Assembly: GCA_025210745.1 (NCBI GenBank)
Contig: JAOARC010000014.1
Location: forward strand, 1-43,573
DNA from: Bacteriovoracaceae bacterium
GTDB taxonomy: Bacteria; Bdellovibrionota; Bacteriovoracia; Bacteriovoracales; Bacteriovoracaceae
Reading direction: 5' to 3'
Length of the DNA: 43,573 nt
Under the pieces are notes generated by a model. The model did no database searches. It had not been told where the DNA came from and was given only the letters and a program-made list of their open reading frames with translations. This document shows, in pieces, positions 8,011-16,060 of this stretch. How positions within the stretch are numbered: the stretch's first letter is position 1; each line of letters begins with the position of its first letter. A program made the translations under genes and the position numbers.

Positions 8011-8513
8011 CTTTGTTGAGTATTTTACTTTTTAGTTGTTCTTCAATGAAAGACCTAAATCAAGTAAGAGAAAGTGAACTTGTATTTAAAGGTTCTAATT
8101 ATGGGCAGCAGGGCTGGGATGAGTCCTTAATTTATAAAAGATATTCTTGGTATAATGGAGTCACTCTAGACTATGAAGTTTTAATTTCACCTTTAAATAA
8201 AGATTCTAAATTTTATAGTTGGTTAAATTCAGGAGAAAAGAAATTAGCTAATCGATGTGAAAAGTTTTATACAGCTTTATTATTAGGTAGATTTAATGCT
8301 GGAGTAAATAAGGCGTATATTATTAATGAGTTTGAAAAGAATGGTCTAAAATATGTGAGTTTAGCGGGCTTTGGATCTCAAGTGAAGTCTTATTATATAT
8401 ATAATCAATTAAACTTAATAAATCATAAGGTCATGGGGTTTTGCTCAAATAAAGAATTAAAGTCTATCAAAATATCTCTTCCAGGATACAGAACACAAGT
8501 AATAGATTTATAA
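7998..8513 (+). CDS. Small lipoprotein of unknown function
   Basis: 171 aa. The start is ATG 7998, with GGGAGAAAG directly upstream and inside the hydrolase gene. A TTG at 7986 is in frame but adds only four residues and lacks a ribosome-binding site. The signal peptide ends in LFSC, so Cys14 would be lipidated. The mature protein is Tyr/Lys-rich and mixed alpha/beta; I do not recognise it. It overlaps the hydrolase gene by 13 bases, so the PilZ protein, hydrolase and lipoprotein are probably made together. Confidence 0.7.
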   Translation: MYRLALLSILLFSCSSMKDLNQVRESELVFKGSNYGQQGWDESLIYKRYSWYNGVTLDYEVLISPLNKDSKFYSWLNSGEKKLANRCEKFYTALLLGRFNAGVNKAYIINEFEKNGLKYVSLAGFGSQVKSYYIYNQLNLINHKVMGFCSNKELKSIKISLPGYRTQVIDL

Positions 8514-8522
8514 AAAATCACT

Positions 8523-8549
8523 TAAGTGAGCTTATATTTATACCGATAA
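8523..8549 (+). promoter_or_regulatory. Sigma-28 (FliA)-like promoter of the Ser/Thr kinase gene
   Basis: ACCGATAA (CCGATAA at 8543-8549) has TAAG (8523-8526) 16 bases upstream of CCGATAA, the FliA spacing. The -35 differs from TAAA at one base. The leader would be only about 12 bases, with GAGGT (8556-8560) as ribosome-binding site. Confidence 0.5.
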
Positions 8550-8567
8550 ATATATGAGGTATAAGCT

Positions 8568-10418
8568 ATGAGTGATAAATTTCAAAGATTTGGAAAATAT
8601 TTAATTCTAGATCATCTAGTTGATGGTGGTATGGCAAAAATATGTCGAGCTAGATTTTTAGGTGAGCAAGCAAATAAATTACTTGCTATAAAAATGGTAC
8701 AACCACAATTTTCTAAAGATCCAGCTTTTGTCCAAATGTTTGAAGATGAATTAAAAGTAACTTTTGGTCTTCAGCATCCGAATATCGTACAATTAACTGA
8801 TTATGGTCTAGTTGATGGACAATTATATTCTGCGATGGAGTATGTTGATGGAGCAAATTTAAAAGAATTTCTCGATCGACTTAAAGAGAAAAATTTTGTT
8901 TTTCCTGTTGAAATTTCAACTTATATTATTTCTCAAGTTTGCCAAGCATTACATTATGCTCATACATTTACAGATAAGTTAACGGGAACACCATTTAATA
9001 TAATTCATAGAGATATTTCTCCGCATAATATTATGTTAACTTATGATGGTGCTGTAAAAGTCATTGATTTTGGAATTGCTAAAGCTGATTCTAACAGTGA
9101 AGCAACTCAAGCAGGGACTATAAAAGGAAAATTATCTTATTTAGCTCCTGAGTATTTAGATGGTTTAGAATTAGACCCAAGGTATGATTTATTTGCTGTT
9201 GGAATAACTCTTTGGGAGCTTTTATGTAGCAGAAAACTATTTAAGGCAGCAAATGATTTAGCTGTTTTAAAAGAAATTCAAGCGTGTAAGATTCCAAGGC
9301 CTTCATCAATTAATCCTAATGTACCTAAAGAGTTAGATGAAATCGTATTAAAGGCATTGGCCAAAGATAGAAATGATAGATATGACAATATGGATCAGTT
9401 CAATAGGGCTTTAGTTAAGTTTTTGTATTCAACTTATCCTGACTTTAATGCAACAGATCTTGGTTATTTTGCAAAACAGTTATTTAAGCCAGAAATTGAA
9501 GCTGATAAAAAGAAGTTTGTTGAGTATGGAAAAATTGATATTACTCCTTATATTCGAGATCTTCAAAATCACGCAAATTCATCTAGTCCTTCAAAACAAG
9601 AAGAACCAAAACTTTCTCATGCTCCAAAATTAGAGTTGGACTTTAATTTTGATGAGAACTCTACACATGATATAAAAATTGAAAAAAATCAAGGAGCAGT
9701 GAAATCACCTTTTTCTTCATCTAAGGGAACTAAGGTTGTCGCTGCTAACAGAAAAATACAAACATCTAAGACAAAAATTAATGCAAACTTAAAGTCGAAG
9801 CAATCGCAAAAAACATCTTGGCCCTTTAGAGTTGCTTTTGTGGCAGCTGTTTTTGCCTTATCGATATTTAAGTCTGATGTACTCTTTAAATATACAGGTG
9901 TGGACCTTAGACAAATTGTTGGGTTGAAAGGTGAGATCTCTGCAAAGTCAAAAAGAAAACTTGCGGCAACTAATAGTGAGTTTAAAAAAGGTACATTAAC
10001 TCTTGTTAACTATGATGCAACAATGAAAGTCTTTCTAAATGGTAGTGAGGTTAAAGTTAATGGTATTGACTTAGAAGTAAATCTTAATGAAGATTTACAG
10101 GTCACTGTTTTTAAAAGAGGTTATAAGAGATTTGTTGCAAATATTGTTCGATTAGATACGAAAAACCTATATGGACAAGTAATTATACCTGAATTAGAGC
10201 AAGAAAAAGTTGGTCTTTTATCAACATCTTTAAACTTTACTTCAGGGTCGAAACTTATTTTAACTATAAATGGTGAACAAGTAGAAAAAGATCTTCCTTT
10301 CGAGAATTATACGATTCCTGTTGGGAGGTATCCTGCAACAATATTTAATCCTCTTTTAGGTTCTAAGCGAAAAGTAAATATTGAAATTACTGAAAATAGA
10401 AAGCATATTTTAGAATAA
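8568..10418 (+). CDS. Membrane-anchored Ser/Thr protein kinase with PEGA-like C-terminus
   Basis: 616 aa. The Hanks-type kinase domain spans about 8-290. It has a Gly-rich loop LVDGGMAKICRAR, ATP-binding Lys42 (AIKMV), catalytic loop HRDISPHN (Asp149, Asn154), DFG at 167-169 and APE at 193-195, so all key residues are present. A Ser/Lys-rich linker (about 335-415) leads to one membrane segment near 418-435. The C-terminal 180 residues contain PEGA-like beta repeats (KVFLNGSEVKVNG, then a second copy near the end) that would lie outside the cytoplasmic membrane, possibly on cell wall. This layout resembles the bacterial PknB-like sensor kinases. Its promoter is of FliA type, like that of the FHA-GGDEF gene. 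It converges on ppsR with an 11-base gap. Confidence 0.9.
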   Translation: MSDKFQRFGKYLILDHLVDGGMAKICRARFLGEQANKLLAIKMVQPQFSKDPAFVQMFEDELKVTFGLQHPNIVQLTDYGLVDGQLYSAMEYVDGANLKEFLDRLKEKNFVFPVEISTYIISQVCQALHYAHTFTDKLTGTPFNIIHRDISPHNIMLTYDGAVKVIDFGIAKADSNSEATQAGTIKGKLSYLAPEYLDGLELDPRYDLFAVGITLWELLCSRKLFKAANDLAVLKEIQACKIPRPSSINPNVPKELDEIVLKALAKDRNDRYDNMDQFNRALVKFLYSTYPDFNATDLGYFAKQLFKPEIEADKKKFVEYGKIDITPYIRDLQNHANSSSPSKQEEPKLSHAPKLELDFNFDENSTHDIKIEKNQGAVKSPFSSSKGTKVVAANRKIQTSKTKINANLKSKQSQKTSWPFRVAFVAAVFALSIFKSDVLFKYTGVDLRQIVGLKGEISAKSKRKLAATNSEFKKGTLTLVNYDATMKVFLNGSEVKVNGIDLEVNLNEDLQVTVFKRGYKRFVANIVRLDTKNLYGQVIIPELEQEKVGLLSTSLNFTSGSKLILTINGEQVEKDLPFENYTIPVGRYPATIFNPLLGSKRKVNIEITENRKHILE

Positions 10419-10429
10419 CGTTATTATAT

Positions 10430-11290
10430 TTATTTTTTAAATCGATTGTCTTGTTTAAATCGATTCACTTTTCTCATATTTAATAGTTTTATAATTTCCG
10501 CAGCAGTTTCCTCTAGAGCTTTACCTGTTACATTGAATACAGGCCATCTTTTGTTTTGGTTAAATAAATTATTGGCCCATTCTACTTCTTGAGTTACTTT
10601 TTGAATATCAGCATATTCACCTTCTTCATTCATACCTAATCTAGTTAGACGATTTCTTCTGATTTCATGTAGAGCAGATGGATCAATAGTTAGACCAAAA
10701 ATTTTTCTTTGATCAACTTTGAAGAGTTTTTCAGGAATTTCTGATCCTTTGACAATAGGAATATTAACAACTTTGATACCTTCTAAAGATAAGTATATAG
10801 ATAAGGGAGTTTTTGATGTTCTTGAAATACCAACAAGAATGACATCAGCTTCTTCTAAAGTCGTAAGGTTTCTTCCATCGTCATGATTGAGTGTGAATTC
10901 TACTGCTGCAACTTTTTTAAAATATTCATCATTTACTTGGTGAAGAAGACCTGGCTGATAATCAGGCTCTGTTTCAAATATATTTGAAAATGAATTGAGA
11001 AGAGGTCCTAGTAGATCTACACTTCGCACTTTTTGGGTACGACTAAGTTCTTGTACATAAGTTCTCAATTCAATACTTACTATAGTGTAAACCACAATAT
11101 CATGATGTATAGAAGCTTCTTGAAAAATTGCTTGCACTCTTTGTTTTGTTCTTACATTTTTATACCTTGTAAAAAAAACTTCTTTATTTTTAAATTGGGT
11201 AATAGCCGCTCTTGCCATCTCTGTTGCCGTTTCTCCTGTTCCATCTGAGATAACGATAACTTTAAGGTTCTTTTTTTCTTCAATCTTCAT
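10430..11290 (-). CDS. ppsR: PEP synthase/PPDK regulatory kinase-pyrophosphorylase
   Basis: 286 aa, family DUF299. These proteins phosphorylate a Thr on phosphoenolpyruvate synthase or pyruvate phosphate dikinase using ADP, and reverse this by pyrophosphorolysis, so switching gluconeogenic PEP formation. Visible signatures are VISDGTGETA (13-22), EFTLNHDDGR (131-140) and the P-loop-like VGISRTSKTPLS (153-164). The target enzyme is not in this window. It is the last gene of the minus-strand operon; its ATG overlaps the miaA stop (ATGA). The C-terminus repeats NRFK, which makes a short direct repeat in the DNA. Confidence 0.92.
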   Translation of the reverse strand: MKIEEKKNLKVIVISDGTGETATEMARAAITQFKNKEVFFTRYKNVRTKQRVQAIFQEASIHHDIVVYTIVSIELRTYVQELSRTQKVRSVDLLGPLLNSFSNIFETEPDYQPGLLHQVNDEYFKKVAAVEFTLNHDDGRNLTTLEEADVILVGISRTSKTPLSIYLSLEGIKVVNIPIVKGSEIPEKLFKVDQRKIFGLTIDPSALHEIRRNRLTRLGMNEEGEYADIQKVTQEVEWANNLFNQNKRWPVFNVTGKALEETAAEIIKLLNMRKVNRFKQDNRFKK

Positions 11291-12237
11291 AGAGGCTCTT
11301 TTTTCAAAAAAATTCTTACTTGTTCTTTTATCAGATCTTTATCATCAATAGGATGAAAAGATGTTTTTTCAACTTTATTAAACCAAGTTCTTTGGGATTT
11401 AGCTAGTTGTCTTGTAGATATTGAGATTCTTTGCATATATTCTTTAATATTTGAAAACTTTCCATTGATATAGTCAACTGTTTCCTTGTAACCAATTGCT
11501 TGCAGAGGTTTTAAATGAGAAGAATACCCTGTTTCTAATAGACTTTTTACTTCTTCAATTAATCCATTTTCCACCATTTGAAGCGTTCTTTGAGCTATAA
11601 TTTCAAAGTGATCTTCTTTTGGAATATCAAGGTAGCAATGAAATATATCCCAATTATTTTGAATAGTAGGAGATTCAAGCTCATATGTACCCATCTTTTC
11701 TCTTTGTTTTGAAAACATTGAGTTCGTTTGCCAAAAAAATTCAACAGCCCTTCTAATTCTATAATGGTCATTTTTATGATATCGCTCAAAACTTTTAGGA
11801 TCATTTTCTTTTAAAAATTCTAAAAAAGGAGTTATTCCTTCTTTTGCATATAAAGAGTTTGATTTATTTAAAGTTTCTTTAGAAGTACTTCCTCCTTTGT
11901 ACATACCTTTTAATAAAGTTTGTAGGTAAAAGCCACTTCCTCCAACTAAAATGACGTGCTTATTTCTAGAGTGGATTTCGTTGATAATCGGTATGGCTTT
12001 TTCTTGAAAGTCAGCTGCGTTTATTGCTGACTTGATGCTTTGAGTACCAACAAGATGATGGGCTATTCCTTGCATTTCTTTTTCTGTTGGTTTTGCAGTT
12101 CCAATAGATATTTCTTTGTAGAATACCAGTGAGTCAAAATTAACGATTTCTGCATTAAATAGTTTCGCTAGTTCGATACTCGTACTTGTTTTTCCACTAG
12201 CAGTGGGGCCAGAAATGACGATGATTTTTTTACTCAT
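11287..12237 (-). CDS. miaA: tRNA dimethylallyltransferase
   Basis: 316 aa, full length. MiaA transfers a dimethylallyl group to N6 of A37 in tRNAs reading UNN codons. The P-loop GPTASGKT (10-17), the DSLVFYKEISIGTAKP region with the catalytic Asp and substrate-binding residues, and the HHLVG motif are all present. Later VGGSGFYLQTLLKG and LQAIGYKE match the family. The start overlaps the mutL stop and the end overlaps the ppsR start by 4 bases, so translation is probably coupled. The mutL-miaA order is common in bacteria. Confidence 0.95.
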   Translation of the reverse strand: MSKKIIVISGPTASGKTSTSIELAKLFNAEIVNFDSLVFYKEISIGTAKPTEKEMQGIAHHLVGTQSIKSAINAADFQEKAIPIINEIHSRNKHVILVGGSGFYLQTLLKGMYKGGSTSKETLNKSNSLYAKEGITPFLEFLKENDPKSFERYHKNDHYRIRRAVEFFWQTNSMFSKQREKMGTYELESPTIQNNWDIFHCYLDIPKEDHFEIIAQRTLQMVENGLIEEVKSLLETGYSSHLKPLQAIGYKETVDYINGKFSNIKEYMQRISISTRQLAKSQRTWFNKVEKTSFHPIDDKDLIKEQVRIFLKKEPL

Positions 12238-13886
12238 AGAAATTCTTTCATAATACTTTTTGTTGTAACGATACGAATAATGCCTAATTCAAGTAGCTTT
12301 GATTTTCCGTATTTTTTTAAAGTAGTATCTAAAATACTACTTGGTATCTTTGCTGGAGAAAAGTCTTTTTGAGAAAAATAAAATAAATCTTTTGATTTTT
12401 TTATATTTGCTATAAATAGCTTAAGTAGTTCCAGATAAGGAAGTTCTTTTAGACTTGCCGGATAGCTTCTAAGAGCAAGTGTCGACTCATCTAATCGGTC
12501 TAATTCAAATCCTAAATCGTCAATTGAATCTAGCAGATAATCATATTTTTTATTGAGTTCAATAGGCTCACTAATCAATAGAGGTGTTGTTTCTATATCT
12601 TTTTTCTTAAGTAACTCTTCTAAATGAAATAAATAAAGCTTTTTATTATTAATCAAAATCATAGAGTTTTTTTCATCTGCTCTTAAGATAGATAATATTT
12701 CATCGCTGTAGATATAATTAGTAGAGGGCTCTTTTATAATGACTTTATTATCTAAATTGTCAAAATAGCTTTGTAAGCTTGTCGTATTAAAGTCTTGCTC
12801 TTTATAAGAAACTTCAGATAAGTCTTTTTTTAAATCAAGAGATGAAAAGTCTTTTTGTTCTTGTGATTCGTCATTATGAGATCTTAGTTCTTTTGATTGA
12901 AATTGCTTTATGAGACTCGATATGAGTGAAAAAAGTTTCGGTGCTTGAAATATTTTGACTACTGTTTTATTTGGATGAACATTTACGTCGAGTTGATCGG
13001 TAGGAACATCTATAAAAATACAATAGCTGCCTGTTTGATTAAAATTCCATAGGCAAGTGGCACTATTGGTGATTATTTTATGTATCTGTATATCGTTGAC
13101 AACACGATCATTAATAAAGACATAGCTGAATTTCCCCCGATTTCCTTTATAAGAGTTTCTAGTTAATAGCAATCTTGCTGTAAATCCATCATAATTTCCT
13201 TCAAGGTCAATAATATCTAATGGATCATTTCTTTTTTCAAAGATGTCTTTTATTCTTTTAGATAAATTTTGTGTCGTAGTTTTATGATATTTAACTTTCA
13301 GCTCATCAATAGTGACATTAAACTCTACATGTGGATGAGTTAGTACAAAGGCATTAATTATTTTATTTATTTGGTTTTTTTCACTTGTTTTAGATTGAAT
13401 AAACTTCATTCGTACAGGTGTATTAAAAAAAAGATCTTTAATATGTATAATAGTTCCACTTTCTTTATAATCTTTTTCCTCTTTATGATGTGAAACCTCA
13501 AGACCACCTTCAATTTTATAAATCGACCTAGGTGCATTTTTAAGATTACTATAACAAGTGACCTTACTCACACTAGAAGCACTTGCTAGGGCTTCACCTC
13601 TAAAGCCATATGTTCTTAACTTATAAAGATCATTAAATTGTTCAAGTTTACTCGTTGCGTGTCTACAAAATGCTAAAGGAAGATCATCATGGGACATACC
13701 ATGACCATTATCTTCAATGCTAATAACATCCATTCCTGAACCCAAAATTTCAATCTTAATTTTTGTAGCACCTGCATCTAGAGAGTTTTCAAGAAGCTCC
13801 TTGATAAGAGTTGCTGGTCTTTCGATAACTTCACCAGCTTTAATTTGGTCAATAATATGTTCTGGTAAAAGTTTAACTTGATTCAT
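12234..13886 (-). CDS. mutL: DNA mismatch repair protein MutL, endonuclease motifs absent
   Basis: 550 aa. The N-terminal GHKL ATPase is intact: KELLENSLDAGA (Glu30, Asn34), IEDNGHGM (57-64) and TYGFRGEAL (92-100). The transducer end VNVHPNK is at 301-307. A low-complexity linker runs about 330-395. The C-terminal dimerisation domain is recognisable (LYLFHLEELL at 417-426, LISEPIELN, ELDRLDESTLALRSYP), but the place where nicking MutLs have DQHA(x)2E(x)4E is HLEELLKK. No CPHGRP-type motif is visible near the end. This MutL is therefore predicted not to nick DNA, as in E. coli, where MutH does so. It overlaps dgcB by 1 base and miaA by 4. Confidence 0.93.
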   Translation of the reverse strand: MNQVKLLPEHIIDQIKAGEVIERPATLIKELLENSLDAGATKIKIEILGSGMDVISIEDNGHGMSHDDLPLAFCRHATSKLEQFNDLYKLRTYGFRGEALASASSVSKVTCYSNLKNAPRSIYKIEGGLEVSHHKEEKDYKESGTIIHIKDLFFNTPVRMKFIQSKTSEKNQINKIINAFVLTHPHVEFNVTIDELKVKYHKTTTQNLSKRIKDIFEKRNDPLDIIDLEGNYDGFTARLLLTRNSYKGNRGKFSYVFINDRVVNDIQIHKIITNSATCLWNFNQTGSYCIFIDVPTDQLDVNVHPNKTVVKIFQAPKLFSLISSLIKQFQSKELRSHNDESQEQKDFSSLDLKKDLSEVSYKEQDFNTTSLQSYFDNLDNKVIIKEPSTNYIYSDEILSILRADEKNSMILINNKKLYLFHLEELLKKKDIETTPLLISEPIELNKKYDYLLDSIDDLGFELDRLDESTLALRSYPASLKELPYLELLKLFIANIKKSKDLFYFSQKDFSPAKIPSSILDTTLKKYGKSKLLELGIIRIVTTKSIMKEFL

Positions 13887-14794
13887 TATCCACGAAAAAA
13901 GCTTACTTGATTTCTTCCACCTTCTTTAGACTTATAAACAGCACTATCAGCTCTTTTAAATAGATCTGTTCCTGTTAAGACACCTTGTCTATAATCAGCA
14001 ACACCAATAGAAGCTGTAACAGGTAGTCTTTGACCTTCATAAATAAATTCATGATCCTGAACTAATCTTCTTAATCTTTCAGCTATTTCAAATGCTTGTT
14101 TTAAGTTTGTATTAGGTAGAAGAACAACAAACTCTTCTCCTCCGTATCGAGCAAATATATCACCCTTTCTTACACCACCATCTCTTAGAACTTGTGCTTT
14201 TTCTTTTAGAACAAAGTCCCCAGCATCATGTCCATAGTTATCATTTAACTTTTTAAAGTGGTCTAAATCAAAGATGATTAATGATAAAGGAGTTCCTGTT
14301 GTTTTAGACTTTTTTACTTCTAAATCAAGAGCTCCATTAAAGTAAGTTTTGTTATAACAACCTGTAAGGCCATCCGTATTAGCTTCTTGATGAAGCTTAT
14401 CATATGTAAGTCGTTCAGAGTCTCCTTGAGGAAGGTATTTTAAAGCGATTTTTCCAACTTTAATAATATCACCTTTTCTAAGAGAAAAAGAACCATTAAC
14501 TTTTTCATTATTTACAAAGGTACCATTACTAGAACCTAAATCAACTAATGTTGCACTCATACCTTCTACAAGAACTTTAAAGTGTTTTCTTGATATACCA
14601 GTAAAATCTAATGGTATTGCATTATCGGGGCTTCTTCCAACAATATGTTCACCTTCACTTAAGTCAAACAAGGTTCCGTTGAGCTCTCCACCAACAGCAA
14701 CAAGGCATGCTGGTTTGTCTCCGGTATCACCTTCTGAGCTCATTAAAGCTTGGTGGATATCAGTAATAACAACCGTTGAATTTTCATCACTCAT
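13886..14794 (-). CDS. dgcB: FHA-GGDEF diguanylate cyclase, DgcB-like
   Basis: 302 aa from ATG 14794, which has TTGGAG six bases upstream; a TTG at 14806 in frame overlaps that site and is less likely. A short N-terminal tail with Thr residues (STVVITD) precedes an FHA domain (HIVGRSPDN, GISRKH, LVDLGSSNGTFVNN). A GGDEF cyclase follows with active-site GGEEF and the inhibitory-site RxxD (RKGD) five residues upstream, both intact. It should make c-di-GMP from GTP and be feedback-controlled. Bdellovibrio DgcB, needed for prey invasion, has this same architecture and is reported to be activated by phosphopeptide recognition. Orthology is inferred from architecture. Own FliA-like promoter inside pgi. 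Confidence 0.88.
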   Translation of the reverse strand: MSDENSTVVITDIHQALMSSEGDTGDKPACLVAVGGELNGTLFDLSEGEHIVGRSPDNAIPLDFTGISRKHFKVLVEGMSATLVDLGSSNGTFVNNEKVNGSFSLRKGDIIKVGKIALKYLPQGDSERLTYDKLHQEANTDGLTGCYNKTYFNGALDLEVKKSKTTGTPLSLIIFDLDHFKKLNDNYGHDAGDFVLKEKAQVLRDGGVRKGDIFARYGGEEFVVLLPNTNLKQAFEIAERLRRLVQDHEFIYEGQRLPVTASIGVADYRQGVLTGTDLFKRADSAVYKSKEGGRNQVSFFRG

Positions 14795-14809
14795 GAAAGA
14801 CTCCAAATT

Positions 14810-16060
14810 TTAAACATTTTTACCTTTATCGGCTGTTTTAGTAGTTGAATTTAGAAATTCAAAGGCATATTTTTTACCTAGTTCAACACCTGGTTGATTA
14901 AAAGGGTCTACTTTAAGCAAACTTCCCATTATAGCTGTTAATGCTTCAAAGTATAGAATAAGAGAGCCAAGATTAAAGGCATTATTCTCACTTATTTTAA
15001 TACGAAATGTATGTCTTTTTTGGTCTTCTAGCGCCTGCAAATTTCCTTGTAGTTGAGCATTGATAAGCGAGTTAATATCAAAGCTAGCAAGTTTAGATGC
15101 TGACTCAAGATCAATATCACTTTTTAAATTAAAGTTTATTTTTCTATTTTCAACTTCTAATAAAAAAAGTGTTTTATCATTTGGCCCTTCCATAAAAAGC
15201 TGAACCTGCGAATGTTGATCAGTAGCTCCGTAAGCTGGAAGAGGAGTTAAACCAATGCCTTCTTTTCCTAAGCTTTCTGACCATAATTGTACAAACCAAA
15301 AAGATAAATCTTTTAGCTTCGAACTATAAGGCATAAGAACTGTTTGGTTTATATTATTATTTTTATATAAATCATAAAGTTTATGTGAAACTTCAAAGAT
15401 TTGATGTGAATCTTTTTTATCTAAGATCTCATCAGCGATATGATTTGCTCCATTATATAGTGCATTGACATCGATTCCTGCAAATAAAGCAGGAAAAACT
15501 CCAACACTACTTAAAACTGAAAAACGTCCACCAATATCAGATGGGACTTCTAATGCATGAAAATTATTATCATTAACAAAAGCTCTAAGTTGACCCGAAT
15601 TAGGATCAGTACAAAAAACAAAATAGTTTTTAAAGTCACTAATGCCTAAGTCTTTTAACTTATTATAACAAATTATAAAATTTGCAATGGTTTCAGCTGT
15701 TCCACCTGATTTGGAAACTACATAAAAGATACTTTCTTTTAGATCTATTTTAGATAGTTTTTCTTCAATATCTTCAGAGTCCGTATTATCTAAAAATGTA
15801 AAGTTTTGACCATTTTTTCCAAGGGCGCTAATAAGCATTTGAGGGCCTAGGGCACTTCCTCCAATACCAATTTGAACGAAATGTTTTTTGCCTTTAAATT
15901 TCTCAAACAAATCTTTAGATTTTTCAATATGAGATAAGTTTTTTGTTAAATGAAAAAAACCATATCTTTTATCATTGATGATATTTTCAAAGGAGTTGAA
16001 AGTATCTTGTTTATTAATATTCGTTTTTATATATTCTTGGCTATTTGTTGTTATTTTCAT
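14810..16060 (-). CDS. pgi: Glucose-6-phosphate isomerase
   Basis: 416 aa, the short bacterial form. It interconverts glucose-6-phosphate and fructose-6-phosphate. Signatures are GIGGSALGPQM, VVSKSGGTAET (sugar-phosphate SIS fold), the ATDQHSQVQLFMEGP segment with the catalytic His region, and the C-terminal signature PFNQPGVELGKKYAFEF with its conserved Lys. It begins on the last base of the acyl-CoA dehydrogenase stop (TAATG overlap), so it belongs to the same transcript. Its 3' end contains a FliA-like promoter for dgcB. Confidence 0.94.
   Translation of the reverse strand: MKITTNSQEYIKTNINKQDTFNSFENIINDKRYGFFHLTKNLSHIEKSKDLFEKFKGKKHFVQIGIGGSALGPQMLISALGKNGQNFTFLDNTDSEDIEEKLSKIDLKESIFYVVSKSGGTAETIANFIICYNKLKDLGISDFKNYFVFCTDPNSGQLRAFVNDNNFHALEVPSDIGGRFSVLSSVGVFPALFAGIDVNALYNGANHIADEILDKKDSHQIFEVSHKLYDLYKNNNINQTVLMPYSSKLKDLSFWFVQLWSESLGKEGIGLTPLPAYGATDQHSQVQLFMEGPNDKTLFLLEVENRKINFNLKSDIDLESASKLASFDINSLINAQLQGNLQALEDQKRHTFRIKISENNAFNLGSLILYFEALTAIMGSLLKVDPFNQPGVELGKKYAFEFLNSTTKTADKGKNV
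14826..14853 (-). promoter_or_regulatory. Sigma-28 (FliA)-like promoter for dgcB inside the pgi 3' end
   Basis: GCCGATAA (14826-14833, minus strand) matches the FliA -10 exactly. TAAA (14850-14853) lies 17 bases upstream of CCGATAA. The bases also encode the last residues of Pgi, so chance is possible, but the position is right for dgcB (about 32 bases from its ATG). Confidence 0.45.

Noticed and set aside
9448..9633. Overlapping frame in the kinase linker
   Set aside because: Low-complexity out-of-frame translation of the kinase gene, with no start signal.
10436..10470. Direct repeat TTTAAATCGATT twice
   Set aside because: Explained by the repeated NRFK residues at the PpsR C-terminus.
13041..13060. 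TGGCAC as a sigma-54 site
   Set aside because: Inside mutL and lacks the -12 GC at the right spacing; similar TGGCAC matches at 23950 and 26390 also fail.
14622..14628. Another CCGATAA (minus strand) as a FliA promoter
   Set aside because: It is deep inside the dgcB coding sequence, with no gene start nearby and no supporting -35 role.
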